A stretch of 64,000 bases of DNA from NCBI GenBank assembly GCA_019918135.1, contig WBZZ01001384.1, positions 162,501-226,500 on the forward strand. The letters are read 5' to 3'. A model generated the notes under the pieces. The model was given only the letters and a program-made list of their open reading frames with translations, did not search any database and was not told where the DNA came from. Made by a program: the position numbers and the translations under genes. The DNA comes from Paulinella micropora. Its lineage: Eukaryota; Cercozoa; Imbricatea; Euglyphida; Paulinellidae. Shown one piece after another: positions 48,389 to 59,281 of this stretch (position 1 is the stretch's first letter; each line of letters starts with the position of its first letter).

Positions 48389-49042
48389 ATGACTAGAGGG
48401 GGGAAGCAGCCCTCGCCTGTCAGAAGAAGCCTTCGCAAAATCAGGAACAAGAAAAACACAGGCTTTTATTTCTTTGCCAGCCGACATAGCTGGGCTTCGG
48501 CGTGGTACCCCGCGACCTTTACTGAGAACACAGAGGGGCGTTTAAGTAGTTACAACTGCGTAGAACAGTATCTGGGGTACCGCAAAGCGCTACTGTTTGG
48601 AGACCTGCACTCCCAGCGAGCCATACTGTGCGCCTCGCTGCCGCACGTCCAGCGACAATTGGCGGATGAGGTTGTGGGCGTAGACGAAGTGATCTGGAGC
48701 ATAAGGCGCAAGGACCTTGTGTACCAGGCCAACCTGCTCAAGTTTAGTCAGAATCCAGTGCTGCTTGCACTTTTGCTAGCCACGGCGCCACGCTACATAG
48801 CCGAGGCAAACCCGCTTGATATGGTGTGGTCGATGGGGCTAAGTCGACATGATCCGCTGGCACGACAAAGGGATGCTTGGCCAGGGCAGAACCTGCTGGG
48901 GGAGGCCCTGCGCCAAGCCCGCGACGCCCTGTCTCTGCGGCTAACTCTCACTCCTCTTCCAGGCACTCGGGCGGAGGCTAGGGCTCAGGGACAAAAAAGA
49001 GCGCGCGTTCAGGCTGTACAAAAAAAATTAATTAAAAGTTAG
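48389..49042 (+). CDS. NADAR-domain protein (YbiA-like N-glycosidase / ADP-ribose hydrolase family)
   Basis: 217 aa. Clear NADAR (PF08719-type) pattern: FYFFASRHSWASAWYP at 26-41, NCVEQYLGYRKALLFGD (Glu59, Lys66), VYQANLLKFSQNPVLLALLL (111-130), AEANPLDMVWSMG (138-150; the usual D-x-x-W-G-x-G here reads D-M-V-W-S-M-G) and GQNLLGEALRQARD (166-179). The N-terminal and C-terminal tails are basic, suggesting nuclear or nucleic-acid association. Family members hydrolyse N-glycosidic bonds, including guanine-linked ADP-ribose on DNA. Looks whole. A PARP-family writer lies at 17288-18553. Confidence 0.85.
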   Translation: MTRGGKQPSPVRRSLRKIRNKKNTGFYFFASRHSWASAWYPATFTENTEGRLSSYNCVEQYLGYRKALLFGDLHSQRAILCASLPHVQRQLADEVVGVDEVIWSIRRKDLVYQANLLKFSQNPVLLALLLATAPRYIAEANPLDMVWSMGLSRHDPLARQRDAWPGQNLLGEALRQARDALSLRLTLTPLPGTRAEARAQGQKRARVQAVQKKLIKS

Positions 49043-49440
49043 CGCAAGCCAACCATTCCCTCAATAATAAGGCCGGGGATTTTGACGGAGAGGAATCGCA
49101 CCCATACAGGTCAAGACGCCGCAGTCTGAGGACGCTCGACAGAGCGCGTAGCTCTGCGTTCCCGACTTGTTTGCAAAACTGTAGCATCAGGATTTTCAGG
49201 GTCGGAAGCGCAGTGGGCATGAGGGCTAGCGCCTCACACAGGTTCGCGGTCACGCCCTCCAAGGACAGGCTGTCGACCTGCAGCCCGCGCAACTGCCGCA
49301 TTACTTGGGCTGGACAGCCGCTAGCCGCGCCCAGCTTTACATCGCGAATGACAAAACCTGGCTTCGCCCCAGGCCGGGCCCCAGGCGGCCAGCAACAGTT
49401 TGTGGTCGGGCTTGCTCAGATCTTGCTCTAATAGTAATAG
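49032..49440 (-). pseudogene. LRR fragment
   Basis: An 89-codon frame (49032-49301) with LRR features (LPTLKILMLQFCKQVGNAEL, LRLRRLDLYGC), overlapping the end of the NADAR gene on the other strand. The upstream 130 bases carry short traces in line with it. Probably the remnant of a larger LRR gene of the same type as at 45257-46771; treated as a fossil. Confidence 0.45.
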
Positions 49441-49480
49441 TACTTGTTAATGATCAAGTTTATCACGTCGCCCGATGGGG

Positions 49481-49499
49481 CTACACTCTTGCAGTGTCT

Positions 49500-49546
<47 letters not shown>

Positions 49547-52337
49547 ACGGTTTTTAAGGGCACACTGCGCGGCCCGCTGCAGGCGCAGACCGACTTCGGC
49601 CACCTGGGCGCTGCTTATAAATACGTTTGTGCAAACGGAGCCATCCTGCTGTGAGATGCGGTAGTACATTTGAGTGACAACGAAGCGGTGGGTGCTGAAG
49701 GCCCCGCTACTAGCGGCCGAGGCGGAGCCGGGCGCGAACTGGAGCGTCTCTCCGGGGGCGCCGCGCCAGGTCCAGTTCGCATCGTAGAGCAAGGCCCAGC
49801 CTAGCCCGCCGTCGTTAGAACCCAGGATTGTCAGCGAGGCCGGGGCCCTGGTAAGGTCAGACAGGCTGGCGGTGAGGTAAGAAGAGAGCGTGAGCGGTTG
49901 GAGCACCGCGCGGGCGCCGGAGGTTAACGTAAAATACTCTCCGCGCAGTCCCCCCGGCACGCCTGAGATGTTGTCGGTCAGCGGCGCCGAGGTCGTGGCG
50001 CGGGCCGTACAGTTCTTGCTCGTGCTGAGGGCTACATCGACTGCGTAGGAACCGTCCGCGCTCTGCCAGCGGTATTGTACATAACCGTCCAGGACGTAGG
50101 ACACACCCGTGGAGGAAAACCCGGTGGTGGAGGCGGCGGCGGCCCAACCCTGGGTGAGCGGCGTGGTGCTGTTCAGGGCGGTGTAGCTTTGTTGGCCGGT
50201 TGGGCAGTCGCAGCGGAAGGAGCCGGGAGTATTAACACAGATTTGGTCCGTCCTGCAATTGTGTGTGCCCAGCGCACACTCGTCCACGTCCCACGGCGCC
50301 GTTGTGGCCGAGCGGGTCACCGACGCAGAGCCGGACAAGGACGCCGATCTGGTCGCAGACGCAGAAATGGACAAGGACGCTGATCTGGTCGCAAACACAG
50401 AACTGGACACCGACGCCGAGCTAGTCGCCGATGCTGAGCTGGTCACCGACGCCGAGCCCGTCACCGATACCGAGCTGGACACAGACACTGAGCTGGTCAC
50501 GGACGCTGAGCTAGACACCGACGCCGAGCCGGACACGGACACTGAGCCGGACACTGACGCAGAGCTGGTCACCGACACCGAGCCGGTTACCGACGGCGAG
50601 CGTGTCACCGACGGCGAGACGCTCACCGACGCCGAGCTGGTCACCGACGGCGAGACGCTCACCGACGCAGAGCTGGACACGGACACTGAGCTGGACACCG
50701 ACGCCGAGCTGGTCTCCGACGCCGAGCCGGACGCGGACATCGAGCTGGACACTGACACTGAGCTGGTCTCCGACGCCGAGCTGGTCTCCGACACTGAGCT
50801 GGTCACCGACGCCGAGCTGGCCACCGACGCCGAGCTGGTCTCCGACACTGAGCTGGTCTCCGACGGCGAGACGCTCACCGACGCAGAGCTGGACACGGAC
50901 ACTGAGCTGGTCTCCGACGCCGAGCTGGTCTCCGACGCCGAGCTGGTCTCCGACACTGAGCTGGATACGGACATCGAGCTGGATACCGACATTGAGCTGG
51001 TCTCCGACACTGAGCTTGACACAGACACTGAACTGGACACGGACACTGAGCTGGACACCGACGCCGAGCTGGTCTCCGACGCCGAGCTGGTCTCTGACGC
51101 CGAGCTGGTCTCTGACACTGAGCTGGTCTCCGACGGCGAGACGCTCACCGACGCCGAGCTGGACACGGACACTGAGCTGGACACCAACGGTGAGACGCTC
51201 ACCGATGCAGAGCTGGACACCGACGGCGAGACGTTCACCGACGCCGAGCTGGTCGCCGATGCAGAGCCGGAAACCGACGCTGAGCCAGAGGGACTCTGTG
51301 AAGGCCAGTCGCTCACGCACGCCCGGGGGGTCTGGGGCTGTCGCAGCAGAGACCCGCGCGCTAGGCTCTTGCAGAATGCCGCGGTGGCCTGTGTGTCCAT
51401 GGGCGCTAGCGTCCAGTTGCTCAGGTCCTGAGCCAGCGCGGGCGCGTTTGATAGCATTCCACTGGCGTCTTGCAGGCTGTCTGGTCTCCAGCGGGACAGG
51501 TCCTCCCCAAGCAGCGGCGCGTCCTCAAACACCGCTGGCGTTCACGACCCGTGACATGTTCCAGTCACCCAGCCCGGGCATTGAAGTGGCCCGCGTGCCG
51601 CGGAACATGTAGGCAGTGTCTATCACGCGCGACAGTTCCCAGCCCGTGACATTGGCAAACCTGAGGCAAGGCGAGTCCGCGAAGGCCGCGCGCATGCTGG
51701 TCAGCGACACAGGCGCACGCAGCCCAGACACATCGAAGCACGCGGCCGGCGACAGCCCCGCGAAGCTAAACGCCAGGCTCTGCAGACCCGTCGTGTCTAG
51801 CTGGTCCAGCGGCGGCAGCCACTCCAGCGCCGCCTCGCTGTAGAAGTGCTGCCCCGTCTCGGCCGCCAGCCGCAGCCCTCCCCATTGCAGGACCTTGCGC
51901 AAGGCTACCCGGCCGCCGCCGCCGTGCTGGGCCCGCCACTCTGAGGTCATAGCCCACGCTGGCAGCCGGCCGCGCACTACCACTACAAATATGCCGCCGT
52001 CGCTAAAGGTGTGCCCGCATGGCCCCAGCAGCGCGCTGCACTGCTGCGCAGCTTCTCCCGGCTGCCAAAAAACCTCCCAAACAGCAGCGGTCTCTGCCGC
52101 GGCCGTCGCGCTGCGGCGCCGCCACGGTTGCCAGGCGCCTGCACCGTTGGCGCCGGCGGCCGGCAGCGTCCAGTTGTCACCCGCTGCGTTCACTGACAAC
52201 TCCAGTAGCAGGTCGCCGGGCCTGGCCATCGAGGGATCATACGGGCAGTACGCGTGCAACAGTAACGGCAGCAAGGCCGCGACCAACACGTACGGCAAAC
52301 CTTGCCTGCCCCCGAGAGTTAGACTAGACTGCAGCAT
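49481..52337 (-). pseudogene. BspA-like, Ser-rich repeat surface protein with EGF module (fossil, about one break)
   Basis: Signal peptide (LPYVLVAALLPLLLHAYC), then a region with BspA/DUF285-like repeats (SLTSMRAAFADSPCLRF, DTAYMFRGTRA, DWNMSRV), then about 300 residues of SVSETSSAS-type serine repeats (50,320-51,300), an EGF calcium-binding module ([11 protein letters not shown] ... GSFRCDC) and a C-terminal beta-rich region. It predicts a secreted or cell-surface, heavily glycosylated adhesion protein. The Ser tract is encoded by an imperfect 12-18 bp minisatellite. Looks broken about once. Arranged head-to-head with the GPCR gene. Confidence 0.7.
49500..49545. repeat. (TC)n microsatellite
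   Basis: Dinucleotide run at the 3' end of the Ser-rich gene. Confidence 0.9.
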
Positions 52338-52347
52338 CCTCGCGCTA

Positions 52348-52382
<35 letters not shown>

Positions 52383-52638
52383 GTCTCTGTCTCTCTCTCT
52401 TTCTTGCGTTTTTTTTGGTATATTTTACTAACTATACCCCCAGTCGGTCTGCCCCCCTCCCCCAGCGCACTGGCGCGGGCTAGCAGGTGGGGAAGAGGGG
52501 GGCGGGGAGGGAGGGGGAAGGAGTAAAGTGTCTTCCAGCCCCCCCCCTTGCCCTCTCTTTCTTCTCTTTTTTTAAAAAATTCCTTAAAGACTAGTGTAGG
52601 GGAGGTGCAAGGAGAAGGGAGGTTTTTCCTGGCGTTGT
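52338..52638. promoter_or_regulatory. Divergent promoter region with (TC)n
   Basis: A (TC)n tract (52349-52410), then AT-rich TTTTTTTTGGTATATTTTAC and G/C runs, between the divergent surface-protein and GPCR genes. A shared control region is plausible. Confidence 0.4.
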
Positions 52639-55331
52639 ATGAGTCTGGCTTGGTTTGCGGCGTTGGCCGTGCGCACGGCCCAAGCGTGGCGGCATCCTAG
52701 GTGGGGCTACGAGACGCTCGAGAGCTGCCATCTTTTTCCAAACAACACGTTCTTGATTGCGATGGCTGCGGTCGACGGCGACGGGGCCGCCACGCGGGCG
52801 CAATGGGAACCAACCTTTGAAGTTTACCTGAACGAGCGCACAAGACGGCTGGGCTGCTCCAGCAGGTTGCAGGTGGTGGATGACGACGCGGCGCTCGGCG
52901 CGGTGCTGGCGGGCGTGAGGGCCGGGGCGCCAGAGAATACTCGGCCGGATTTTGTGTTCCTGGAAGGAGGGGAGGTGCCCTACTGGCGTGTGCTGGCAGG
53001 GGTCCGCCCGTTGGTAACTCTGTACCGCAAGCACGCGAGCGTGCTGTACAGAGGCAAGCCGTTGGTGACGAGTTCCATGGGCGGCCTGATCCTGCGCCAC
53101 GCGGAGCGGCACCTACACCTGGTCGACCTCACGGCGCTGCGTGGAGAGGAGGCGCGGCGGCAGCGCGGGCTCGCGCTCTGCGCCGCCGGCCCGCACAGCT
53201 TTGCTGCCTACCACATCCAGCAGTACGAGCTGTGGCGGCGCGGTCTGTCGGTGCAACAGATTTTTCAAGACCGCGTGGTCTGGACCTCCGCCGGACACGG
53301 GGAGGCACTAGTCCGCCTGCGGGAGGGCGGTTGCGACGTGGCCTTTGTCCGGGCCTCGGAGCTCTGGGAAGAGACGACGGCACGGGGCCTTGGCCCGAGC
53401 CAGAACCAGAGCAGCAACAGCAGCAGCGGCGGCGGCGCAGGCTGGGCGTACAACCTGAACCCCGGGGCGGACGAGGCCTTCCGGGCCGAGCTCGGACGGG
53501 AGGTGTCCACCCCCTGGCGGTACCGCGAGTGGAGCCTGGTCGCGCTGCCACACGTGCCCGAGGCGGTGGCGGCCTTGGTGCGGACCGTTCTGCTAGGCCT
53601 CCTGGAAACAGACGAAGCTTCGCTCGCGGGTGGGCATGGCGGCTTCTGTGAAAACGGGAAGCGCATCGTCGCCGAAGAAGACAAGGACAACAAGACTTCA
53701 GAGGAGGACGATGACGACGCCGCGGGGCTAGAGGTCTGGCAGCAACTAGGGCTGCTCGGCCCCGCAGGGCTGTGCGGCCCCGGGCGCTGGCGGCTGCTCG
53801 GCTATTACCGCTCGATCGAGTCGGGCGCCCTGGTGCGCGCGGAAAACTCAGCCAACCTGTCGGCCTGCGTGCCTTGCCCGCCGGGCACGTACAGCCCCGA
53901 CGGTGCGGCACCGGCCGCCACGAGTCCGGACGCAGCCTGCCCGTCGTGCCCCGCCGGCAGGGCCGGCGCGGCGGCGGGCCTGGCAGCCTGCACCGCCTGC
54001 CCGTTCGGCATGCGCGCGCCCCTGCCGGGCGCCACGGTATGCACCCCCTACCTGCGCCTGCTCCAGCCGCCCGCGCCGCTACGAGCGGCCGTCTTTGCGC
54101 TGAGCACGCTGACCGGCGGCCTGTGCGTGCTGGCCCTGGCGCTGGTGATCCGGTTCCGCAGGCACAAGCTCATTCGCGCCTCCAGTTTCCAGTTCAGTCT
54201 GGTGCTGATTGCGGCGTGCGGCGTCGTCTGCGCCTCCACCGTCTTGTTCGCACTGGCGCCCGCGCCCCAAACGCCGGTGTGCGCTCTGCGTTGGTGGCTG
54301 CCCTGCCTGGCCGCCTCCACCGTGTTCGGCACGCTCTTTGCCAAGACCTATCGGCTCTGGGCTATCTTTCGTGTGCTGGAGGAGGGGCAGAAGGTACCGC
54401 AGATCATACGCTTCACCAACACCCGGGTCGCGCTGATCGACGCCGTCTTCGTGGGCTGCACCGCCCTGCTGCTCGGCCTCTTCTTTGCGCTCGATCCCCC
54501 GGTCTACACGACCCTGGACGTTCCAACTCCCGCGCGGAGGACTTCTACACCTGGGTCCCCGCCTGCTCCGTCTCGCCCCACTTCATGCCGCTCGTCTTTG
54601 CCTCGTACTTCTTGCTGCTCCTGGGCCAAAGCCTCCTTGCCTACCGCGTGCGGCACCTGCCCACCACTTTCAACGAGAGCCAGCTCATCGCCTGGCTGCT
54701 CTACAATACCCTCTTCTTGGGCCTGGTCGGGCTCGCCGTCGACCTCATGCTCAGTCCCACCCAGACGCAGACGCGCCTGGTCGTGCGCGCCTTCGCGCTC
54801 TGGCTCGGCGGGCTTACCCCCGTCGCCGTGCTCTACGGCCCCAAACTTATCAAGATCTACAAGACAGCCGCCGCGGTCTCTCCCCTGCCACCAAGGGCTG
54901 CGCGCCAGCGCCGTCTCCCCGCGCTGGTGACGCCGCCGGAGCCGAGGGGGCGGCTGCCCGGCGCCAGCCCCCTGCCCCCGCCACCCCCTCGCTTTGGAGG
55001 ACCCCGCTCTACCCCGACCGAGCCGGGGTCGGTCTACTCGGACTCCAGCTCCGTGGGCCCGGGGGTCGAGATGCAAACTTTCGGTTGGCCGGGCCGAGCC
55101 ATCGAATTCATTACCGACTCGGACCTGGCGGGTGACGAGCAGCCCGTGCAGGTGGGCTTCGGCCTGCAGTTTGAGAGCAGGTTCACGCCCCGCCCTGGCG
55201 TCGTTCTGCGTCACAGTCTCCCCGGGCCTAGCCAGAGCAGCCGCCGCCACCGCGTGGTCCGCTCCCACAGCCACGGCACGCTCGTGCCCTGGCTAGGCTC
55301 CATCTACGCCGGGCCCAGCCCAGACCGCTAA
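52639..55331 (+). pseudogene. Class C GPCR-like receptor with PhnD-like ectodomain (fossil, about one break)
   Basis: A hydrophobic N-terminus, then a type-2 periplasmic-binding fold like PhnD phosphonate-binding proteins at about residues 25-355 (PDFVFLEGGEVPYW, LCAAGPHSFAAYHI, GGCDVAFVRASELWEE). Next a GCC2/GCC3-type Cys-rich module (CVPCPPGTYSP, ACPSCPAGRAG, ACTACPFGMRAP) at about 405-475. Last a 7TM class C region starting near 480 (LIRASSFQFSLVLIAACG, CALRWWLPCLAASTVF, GTLFAKTYRLWAIFRVLEE) with a long Ser/Pro-rich tail. Expected to sense small ligands at a membrane. Looks broken about once. Confidence 0.78.
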
Positions 55332-55410
55332 GCCAAGTCTTGTCAAGCCTTTTTTTAAATTAAAAAAATTGAAATCAAATACTTTCGATCCGCACGCCAA
55401 ACTCGGGCCT
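55332..55410. other. Convergent AT-rich spacer
   Basis: TTTTTTTAAATTAAAAAAATTG: likely shared 3' end signals of the receptor gene and the small acidic gene. Nothing else seen. Confidence 0.4.
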
Positions 55411-55686
55411 TCACAAGAAAAGCCTGCTTCGATTGATCCAGGCCAGACCCTTGCGCACGTCTAGGCCTATAATGTCTATGTCTTCCTCTTCCAAGTCGGA
55501 ATCGTCCTCTTCTCTTTCTGCTTGGTCTGGTTGCTCTTGCAGGGTTCGCTCCGCCTCCTCCTCCTGCAGGGTCTGCCTCCTCTGGCTACTTGCTTCTAAC
55601 AGAGATGATGATGATGATGGTGGTGGTGGTGGCGCGCCGAGGCTTCCTGTGGTGCTTTCTTGTTGCACGCTCATTGTCTGTGTCAT
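55411..55686 (-). CDS. Small acidic protein, 91 aa
   Basis: MTQTMSVQQESTTGSLGAPP, then a Pro/Ser run, a Gln/Glu helix (RRQTLQEEEAERTLQEQ) and an acidic stretch (EEDDSDLEEEDIDIIG), ending in VRKGLAWINRSRLFL. Probably disordered and coiled-coil. No family recognised. Looks whole. Convergent with the receptor gene. Confidence 0.5.
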   Translation of the reverse strand: MTQTMSVQQESTTGSLGAPPPPPSSSSSLLEASSQRRQTLQEEEAERTLQEQPDQAEREEDDSDLEEEDIDIIGLDVRKGLAWINRSRLFL

Positions 55687-55944
55687 TTATTCTTTTCCTC
55701 CCGCCTTCTTTTCGTGTTTGCGTGCGAGATTTCAGGCTAGGTGGGGGGGTGCCCCCCCCATCGCGTCGTCCAATAGACCACGCTCTTACAGTGCCCGTGT
55801 TGACCCTGGTGTAGGACCGTTGTTACTTAGTATTTTCCACGCAAGGGGGGGAAGGAAGGGGGGGGGGGGGGTTTTCCTCCCTCTTCCTTCCCTTTTCCCT
55901 CTTCCCTCTTTCTTCCCTCTCCCCTCTTCCCTCCATTCCCCTCT

Positions 55945-56195
55945 CCTTTTTTTTCAAACAGGACTTTTCTTTTTCTCTTTCTCTCTTCTTTTTTTGCACA
56001 AAATTTGTCGCCAAATTTGCGTATGTGTGCCTGAATGATATGGCCGAAAAAGGCAGTATTGCCAGAAAAGCCTGGAAACGCTGCCTTTTTCGACCATATC
56101 ACATGCACAGACCGCGAAGCCGCCTTCGCTAAAAGCGCCATCAAGAAAGTACCAAAAAGAAATGTACTCTTTCAGCCGGAGTCTCAACACGGTGG
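55945..56195 (+). repeat. R3 block copy 1
   Basis: About 250 bp: TTTCAAACAGGACTTTTC, TTGCACAAAATTTGTCGCCA, an R2 hairpin, CATATCACATGCACAGACCG, AAGAAAGTACCAAAAAGAAA and CAGCCGGAGTCTC. Repeated at 57650-57850 and 63505-63757. Confidence 0.8.
56037..56102. repeat. R2 hairpin (MITE-like)
   Basis: GATATGGCCGAAAAAGGCAG and its imperfect complement CTGCCTTTTTCGACCATATC around a loop of about 24 bases. Further copies at 46898, 57176, 63606 and single arms at 42231, 60790 and 61203. Confidence 0.8.
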
Positions 56196-56315
56196 CCGAG
56201 CCATGGCACGGACAGGACGCCGTCGGGGTAAGTGAGGGCTCTTGTCCTCCTAGCACATTGACCACCGCCCATCCATTCACCGCAGGGTCGTGCTGGAGCA
56301 CGGTGCTCTGCTCCT

Positions 56316-57105
56316 AGTTTTCAATGCCCAAGTGTAAGATCGTCGAGCTTTAATTCAGCGTAAATTACATTTTCTTGGCGCAGCTCCCTCCCCCTGCCCT
56401 TTCCCTCTCCCGCTCACTGTTCTCAGTGCCAATATTATAGTTTTGTCAGGGATTTCTTTTTAATTATATCTTTTTTGTACATTCTTAGCGCGCCCCTACC
56501 CTCCCCCCTTCCCTCTCCCGCTCCCGATTTCGATTCTCAGACGGGGAAGGGGGGGGGGGGGGCAAAGACAGATCGTGCTTGGAAAAAGGGAAAAAAAATT
56601 TTTGCTCGACAACCAAAAAATAGACGGGCAAGGGGAGGGGGCGGAGAAGGGCAAGGGGGCAGCATTGCAACGAAACTAAGAAGATTCCATTGAGCCCATG
56701 GCAGGGGGCACCCCCCCTTCCTCTCTTAGTTTTCAGTGCCAAAAATTAAAACTTTGTCAAGGATTTCTTTTTATTAATTTTTTTACATTCTTAGCGCGCC
56801 CCCCCCTCCCTCTTTTCATATTTTTCTGACCTTGCGCACGGTGGCCGAGCTATGGCACGGGCAGGACGCCGTCGAGCTTTAATTCAGCGTATTCTTTTTC
56901 GTACTCTCTTGGCGCGCGAGCAGAGCACAGACGGTGCCGCCCAGGGTTCTAACATAGACTACCGCAGAAACATGAAGTGGGCCGGATGCTGCGGCAGTCT
57001 GAGGGGGCCGGATGCTGCGGCAGTCTGAGGGTGCCGTTGCAAGTGTCAAATGTAAGACTTTGTCGAGCTTTAATAAACAAGAATGCATACATTCTTAGCG
57101 CGCCC
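56316..57105 (+). repeat. Cluster of five R1 repeat copies
   Basis: R1 copies at about 56316-56385, 56418-56497, 56722-56800, 56868-56920 (partial) and 57032-57105, all in the same orientation. Order of blocks: CAGTGCCAAGTGTAAGAC, TTTGTCGAGCTTTAAT, an A/T-rich stretch, then ACATTCTTAGCGCGCCCC. GGTGGCCGAGC..ATGGCACGG (56190-56210 and 56840-56860) is another small duplicate. Confidence 0.75.
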
Positions 57106-57175
57106 CCACTCCTCCCCCTTTCTTGTTTTGCTCCTCCTCGTGGGGAGGGGGATGTGATATGGTCAAATTTTGGGA

Positions 57176-57243
57176 GTGATATAGCTGAAAAGGGGCAGTT
57201 CTACAAAAAAACCTAGAAGCACTGCCTTTTCCGGTCGTATCAT
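57176..57243. repeat. R2 hairpin (MITE-like)
   Basis: GTGATATAGCTGAAAAGGGG / CTGCCTTTTCCGGTCGTATC arms with a loop of about 26 bases. Confidence 0.75.
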
Positions 57244-57649
57244 AGTCGTGCCCAACTTAGCGCCAAATGAACGGGCTGCTCCGGTCTCTTTCCGCGTGGC
57301 TTTAGCGGTCGTTTTCCCGCGGAAAAAAACGCGCGCCAAAATCTTTTTGTTGTTGCGCAAACGACAATTCTTGCTCACTCCCTCCCCCTTCGGAGGGAGC
57401 GGGAAGATAAGGGGGAGGGGGGAGAGAAGGGGGAAGGGAAGAGAACGGGGGCGCTCCTCTCTCCCCCCCCCCCCCCTCCCTCTCTCTTCCCCTTTAAACA
57501 AACGAAAGAGGGGAGGGGGAAGGGAGGGTTTTCTTTCCCCTTCCCTGTCCCCTCCCTCTTCCCTCTTTCTTCCCTCTTCCCTCCCTCTCCCCTCTTCCCT
57601 CCCTCTCCCCTCTTCCCTCCCTCTCCCCTCTTCCCTCCGTTCCCCTTCC

Positions 57650-57850
57650 CCTTTTCTTTCAAACAGGATTTTTCTCTTTCTCTTTCAATCTTTTTTTTGC
57701 ACAAAATTTGTCGCCAACTTTGCGTATGTGTACGCCTGGCATGATATAGCCAGAAAAGCCTGGAGACGCTGCCTTTTTCGGCCATATCACATGCACAGAC
57801 CGCCAAGCCGCCATATTTTGCGCCATGAAGAAGTTCCAACAAGTCTCGGC
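57650..57850 (+). repeat. R3 block copy 2
   Basis: Same order of blocks as copy 1, but with one hairpin arm missing in the R2 part and a diverged 3' end. Confidence 0.75.
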
Positions 57851-57937
57851 AAGGGAGAAGCGCGCAGCCTGAGGGTGCCGTTGCAAGTGTCAAGTGTAAT
57901 GCGTTGTCGAGCTTTAGTAAAGAATCTCCATCTCCTA

Positions 57938-58012
57938 ATTTTAAGTGTCAAGTGTAAGACCTTGTCGATTTTTAATTAAAAAAGACTTTTCTTGCACTTT
58001 CTTGGCGCGCCC
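57938..58012 (+). repeat. R1 repeat copy
   Basis: AAGTGTCAAGTGTAAGACC, TTGTCGATTTTTAATT, GCACTTTCTTGGCGCGCCCC. A shorter partial copy precedes it at about 57885-57915. Confidence 0.75.
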
Positions 58013-58319
58013 CCCTCCCTCTCCCCTCTTCCGCACGAGCCGGAGCGCGGCGCTACAGATTCGCGTGTCCAGAGACACCCACTCTGGCGCGGAGTCTTCC
58101 GGACGCCGCGTGGGAAACGTCCCAGGGAAATTTAGGGAAATGGGACGAAGGGGGCAATGTGTGACCGCGAGGGCCCTCACTAGCTCTGCCGGTTAATTTT
58201 TGTGTGCGTGGCCGTAATCTGGGGGTTTGGCTTTTTTTTCCCGCCCGTGAACCAACTGCGCTCGACGTCGCTCTTGCAAGCTAAAGGGGAGGGGAGGCAC
58301 AAGACAAATTTAAAGGAGA

Positions 58320-58425
58320 GAGGGAAGGGGAGGGGCGCTTCAAGAAAGTGCAATTTTTTGTATAAAAGTTCGACAAAGTATTACACTTGGCACTGAGAAC
58401 TAGGAGAGGGAGCGTATTTTAAGAA
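58320..58425 (-). repeat. R1 repeat copy, reverse
   Basis: TCAAGAAAGTGCAATTTTTT, AAAGTTCGACAAAGTATTAC, ACTTGGCACTGAGAAC: reverse complement of R1, just upstream of the gene at 58490. Confidence 0.75.
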
Positions 58426-58489
58426 GCGGACATCACACATACTCTTAATTTTTGTGTCTGTTTTCTTCGTGCAAATACTAGGGTCGACT

Positions 58490-59281
58490 ATGCAGGTGGG
58501 CTTGGGCGGTCGTGAGTTGTACGATTGGGCAAAGGATAATACTACTACACGCAGGACTACGAACAAACTCAATCAAGAGTGGGCTGAACTCGATACATTT
58601 TTCCATATCAACGGGGGCACGCTCGAGGCGTTTGTGCAGGTACGCTTTGGTTTGTTTCGGCCCATGTTGAAAACAAACTTGTGGCTTGTGTGTCAGAACA
58701 GAGAGCTGGTAACAATCGCCTTGATCCTCAAGGCGACATATGAAGACATTGAAATGGAGGGCGGTAGCTACACACACGGAGAGCATACAAGATATGCTGG
58801 CGCCAGACAAAAAGACTCGAAAGCGGCTGATGCGACTGGGCGGCGCCATCCCCGCACAAATGGTCCAGTGGTCCAGCCACTAGTCGAAGCAATGCATCCC
58901 CTCTGGGACCAATATGTACAGTCTCTATACAAATTTGTCCAGGAGTCAGACAGACCTAATCACATGGCAGCCGGAACTGAAGCCTATTGGGATATCATTG
59001 TACGGGCCAAAGGAAGAAGACCCTGCCCGCACTGCCAGCGCCGCCGGTCTTGCGCTCACCACATCTACCTCCAAGATAAAGACGTGTTTCGCGCTGCCCA
59101 AGTGTTGTATCGGTTGTATGGGCCTTGGGGCGGCCGACCTTGGCTAGCAGCAAGCAAAGAGAATAGACAGCCGGAAGCGGCGCCCTGGGAAAGCGGCCTG
59201 CTGATCCTGCCGCGTTTGGCAGAACCGGGAGCGGGAGAGGGAAGGGGCAGGAGTATTAATTCTTGTCTTGTACATTCTTAG
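58490..59281 (+). CDS. Hypothetical protein with Cys/His cluster, about 263 aa
   Basis: Start placed at 58490 (MQVGLGGRELYDWAKDN); 12 upstream codons are also open. Helical N-terminal half (LNQEWAELDTFFHINGGTLE), a middle part with VEAMHPLWDQYVQSLYKFVQ, and a compact CPHCQRRRSCAHH cluster at about residue 190 that could bind one zinc. No family recognised. Looks whole. It is the only convincing gene in the repeat-rich region 55.7-61.4 kb. The 3' end overlaps a partial R1 repeat (59255-59285). Confidence 0.55.
   Translation: MQVGLGGRELYDWAKDNTTTRRTTNKLNQEWAELDTFFHINGGTLEAFVQVRFGLFRPMLKTNLWLVCQNRELVTIALILKATYEDIEMEGGSYTHGEHTRYAGARQKDSKAADATGRRHPRTNGPVVQPLVEAMHPLWDQYVQSLYKFVQESDRPNHMAAGTEAYWDIIVRAKGRRPCPHCQRRRSCAHHIYLQDKDVFRAAQVLYRLYGPWGGRPWLAASKENRQPEAAPWESGLLILPRLAEPGAGEGRGRSINSCLVHS

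Larger units (their letters stand above)
55687..58489. other. Gene-poor, repeat-rich region
   Basis: 2.8 kb without a credible gene. It holds a G/C hairpin (55742-55760), two copies of the R3 block (55945-56195, 57650-57850), R2 hairpins (56037-56102, 57176-57243), about seven R1 copies, purine/pyrimidine runs (57380-57660) and two copies of a GGCCGGATGCTGCGGCAGTC unit (56980, 57008). Short reading frames across it are repeat-derived. Confidence 0.6.

Noticed and set aside
48020-48487. 155-codon minus-strand frame upstream of the NADAR gene
   Set aside because: Overlaps the NADAR start on the other strand and crosses repeat-like spacer; no protein-like domain content.
50259-51431. Plus-strand Asp/Glu/Thr-repeat frame opposite the Ser-rich tract
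   Set aside because: Antisense shadow of the Ser minisatellite; the minus frame continues into signal peptide, BspA-like and EGF parts.
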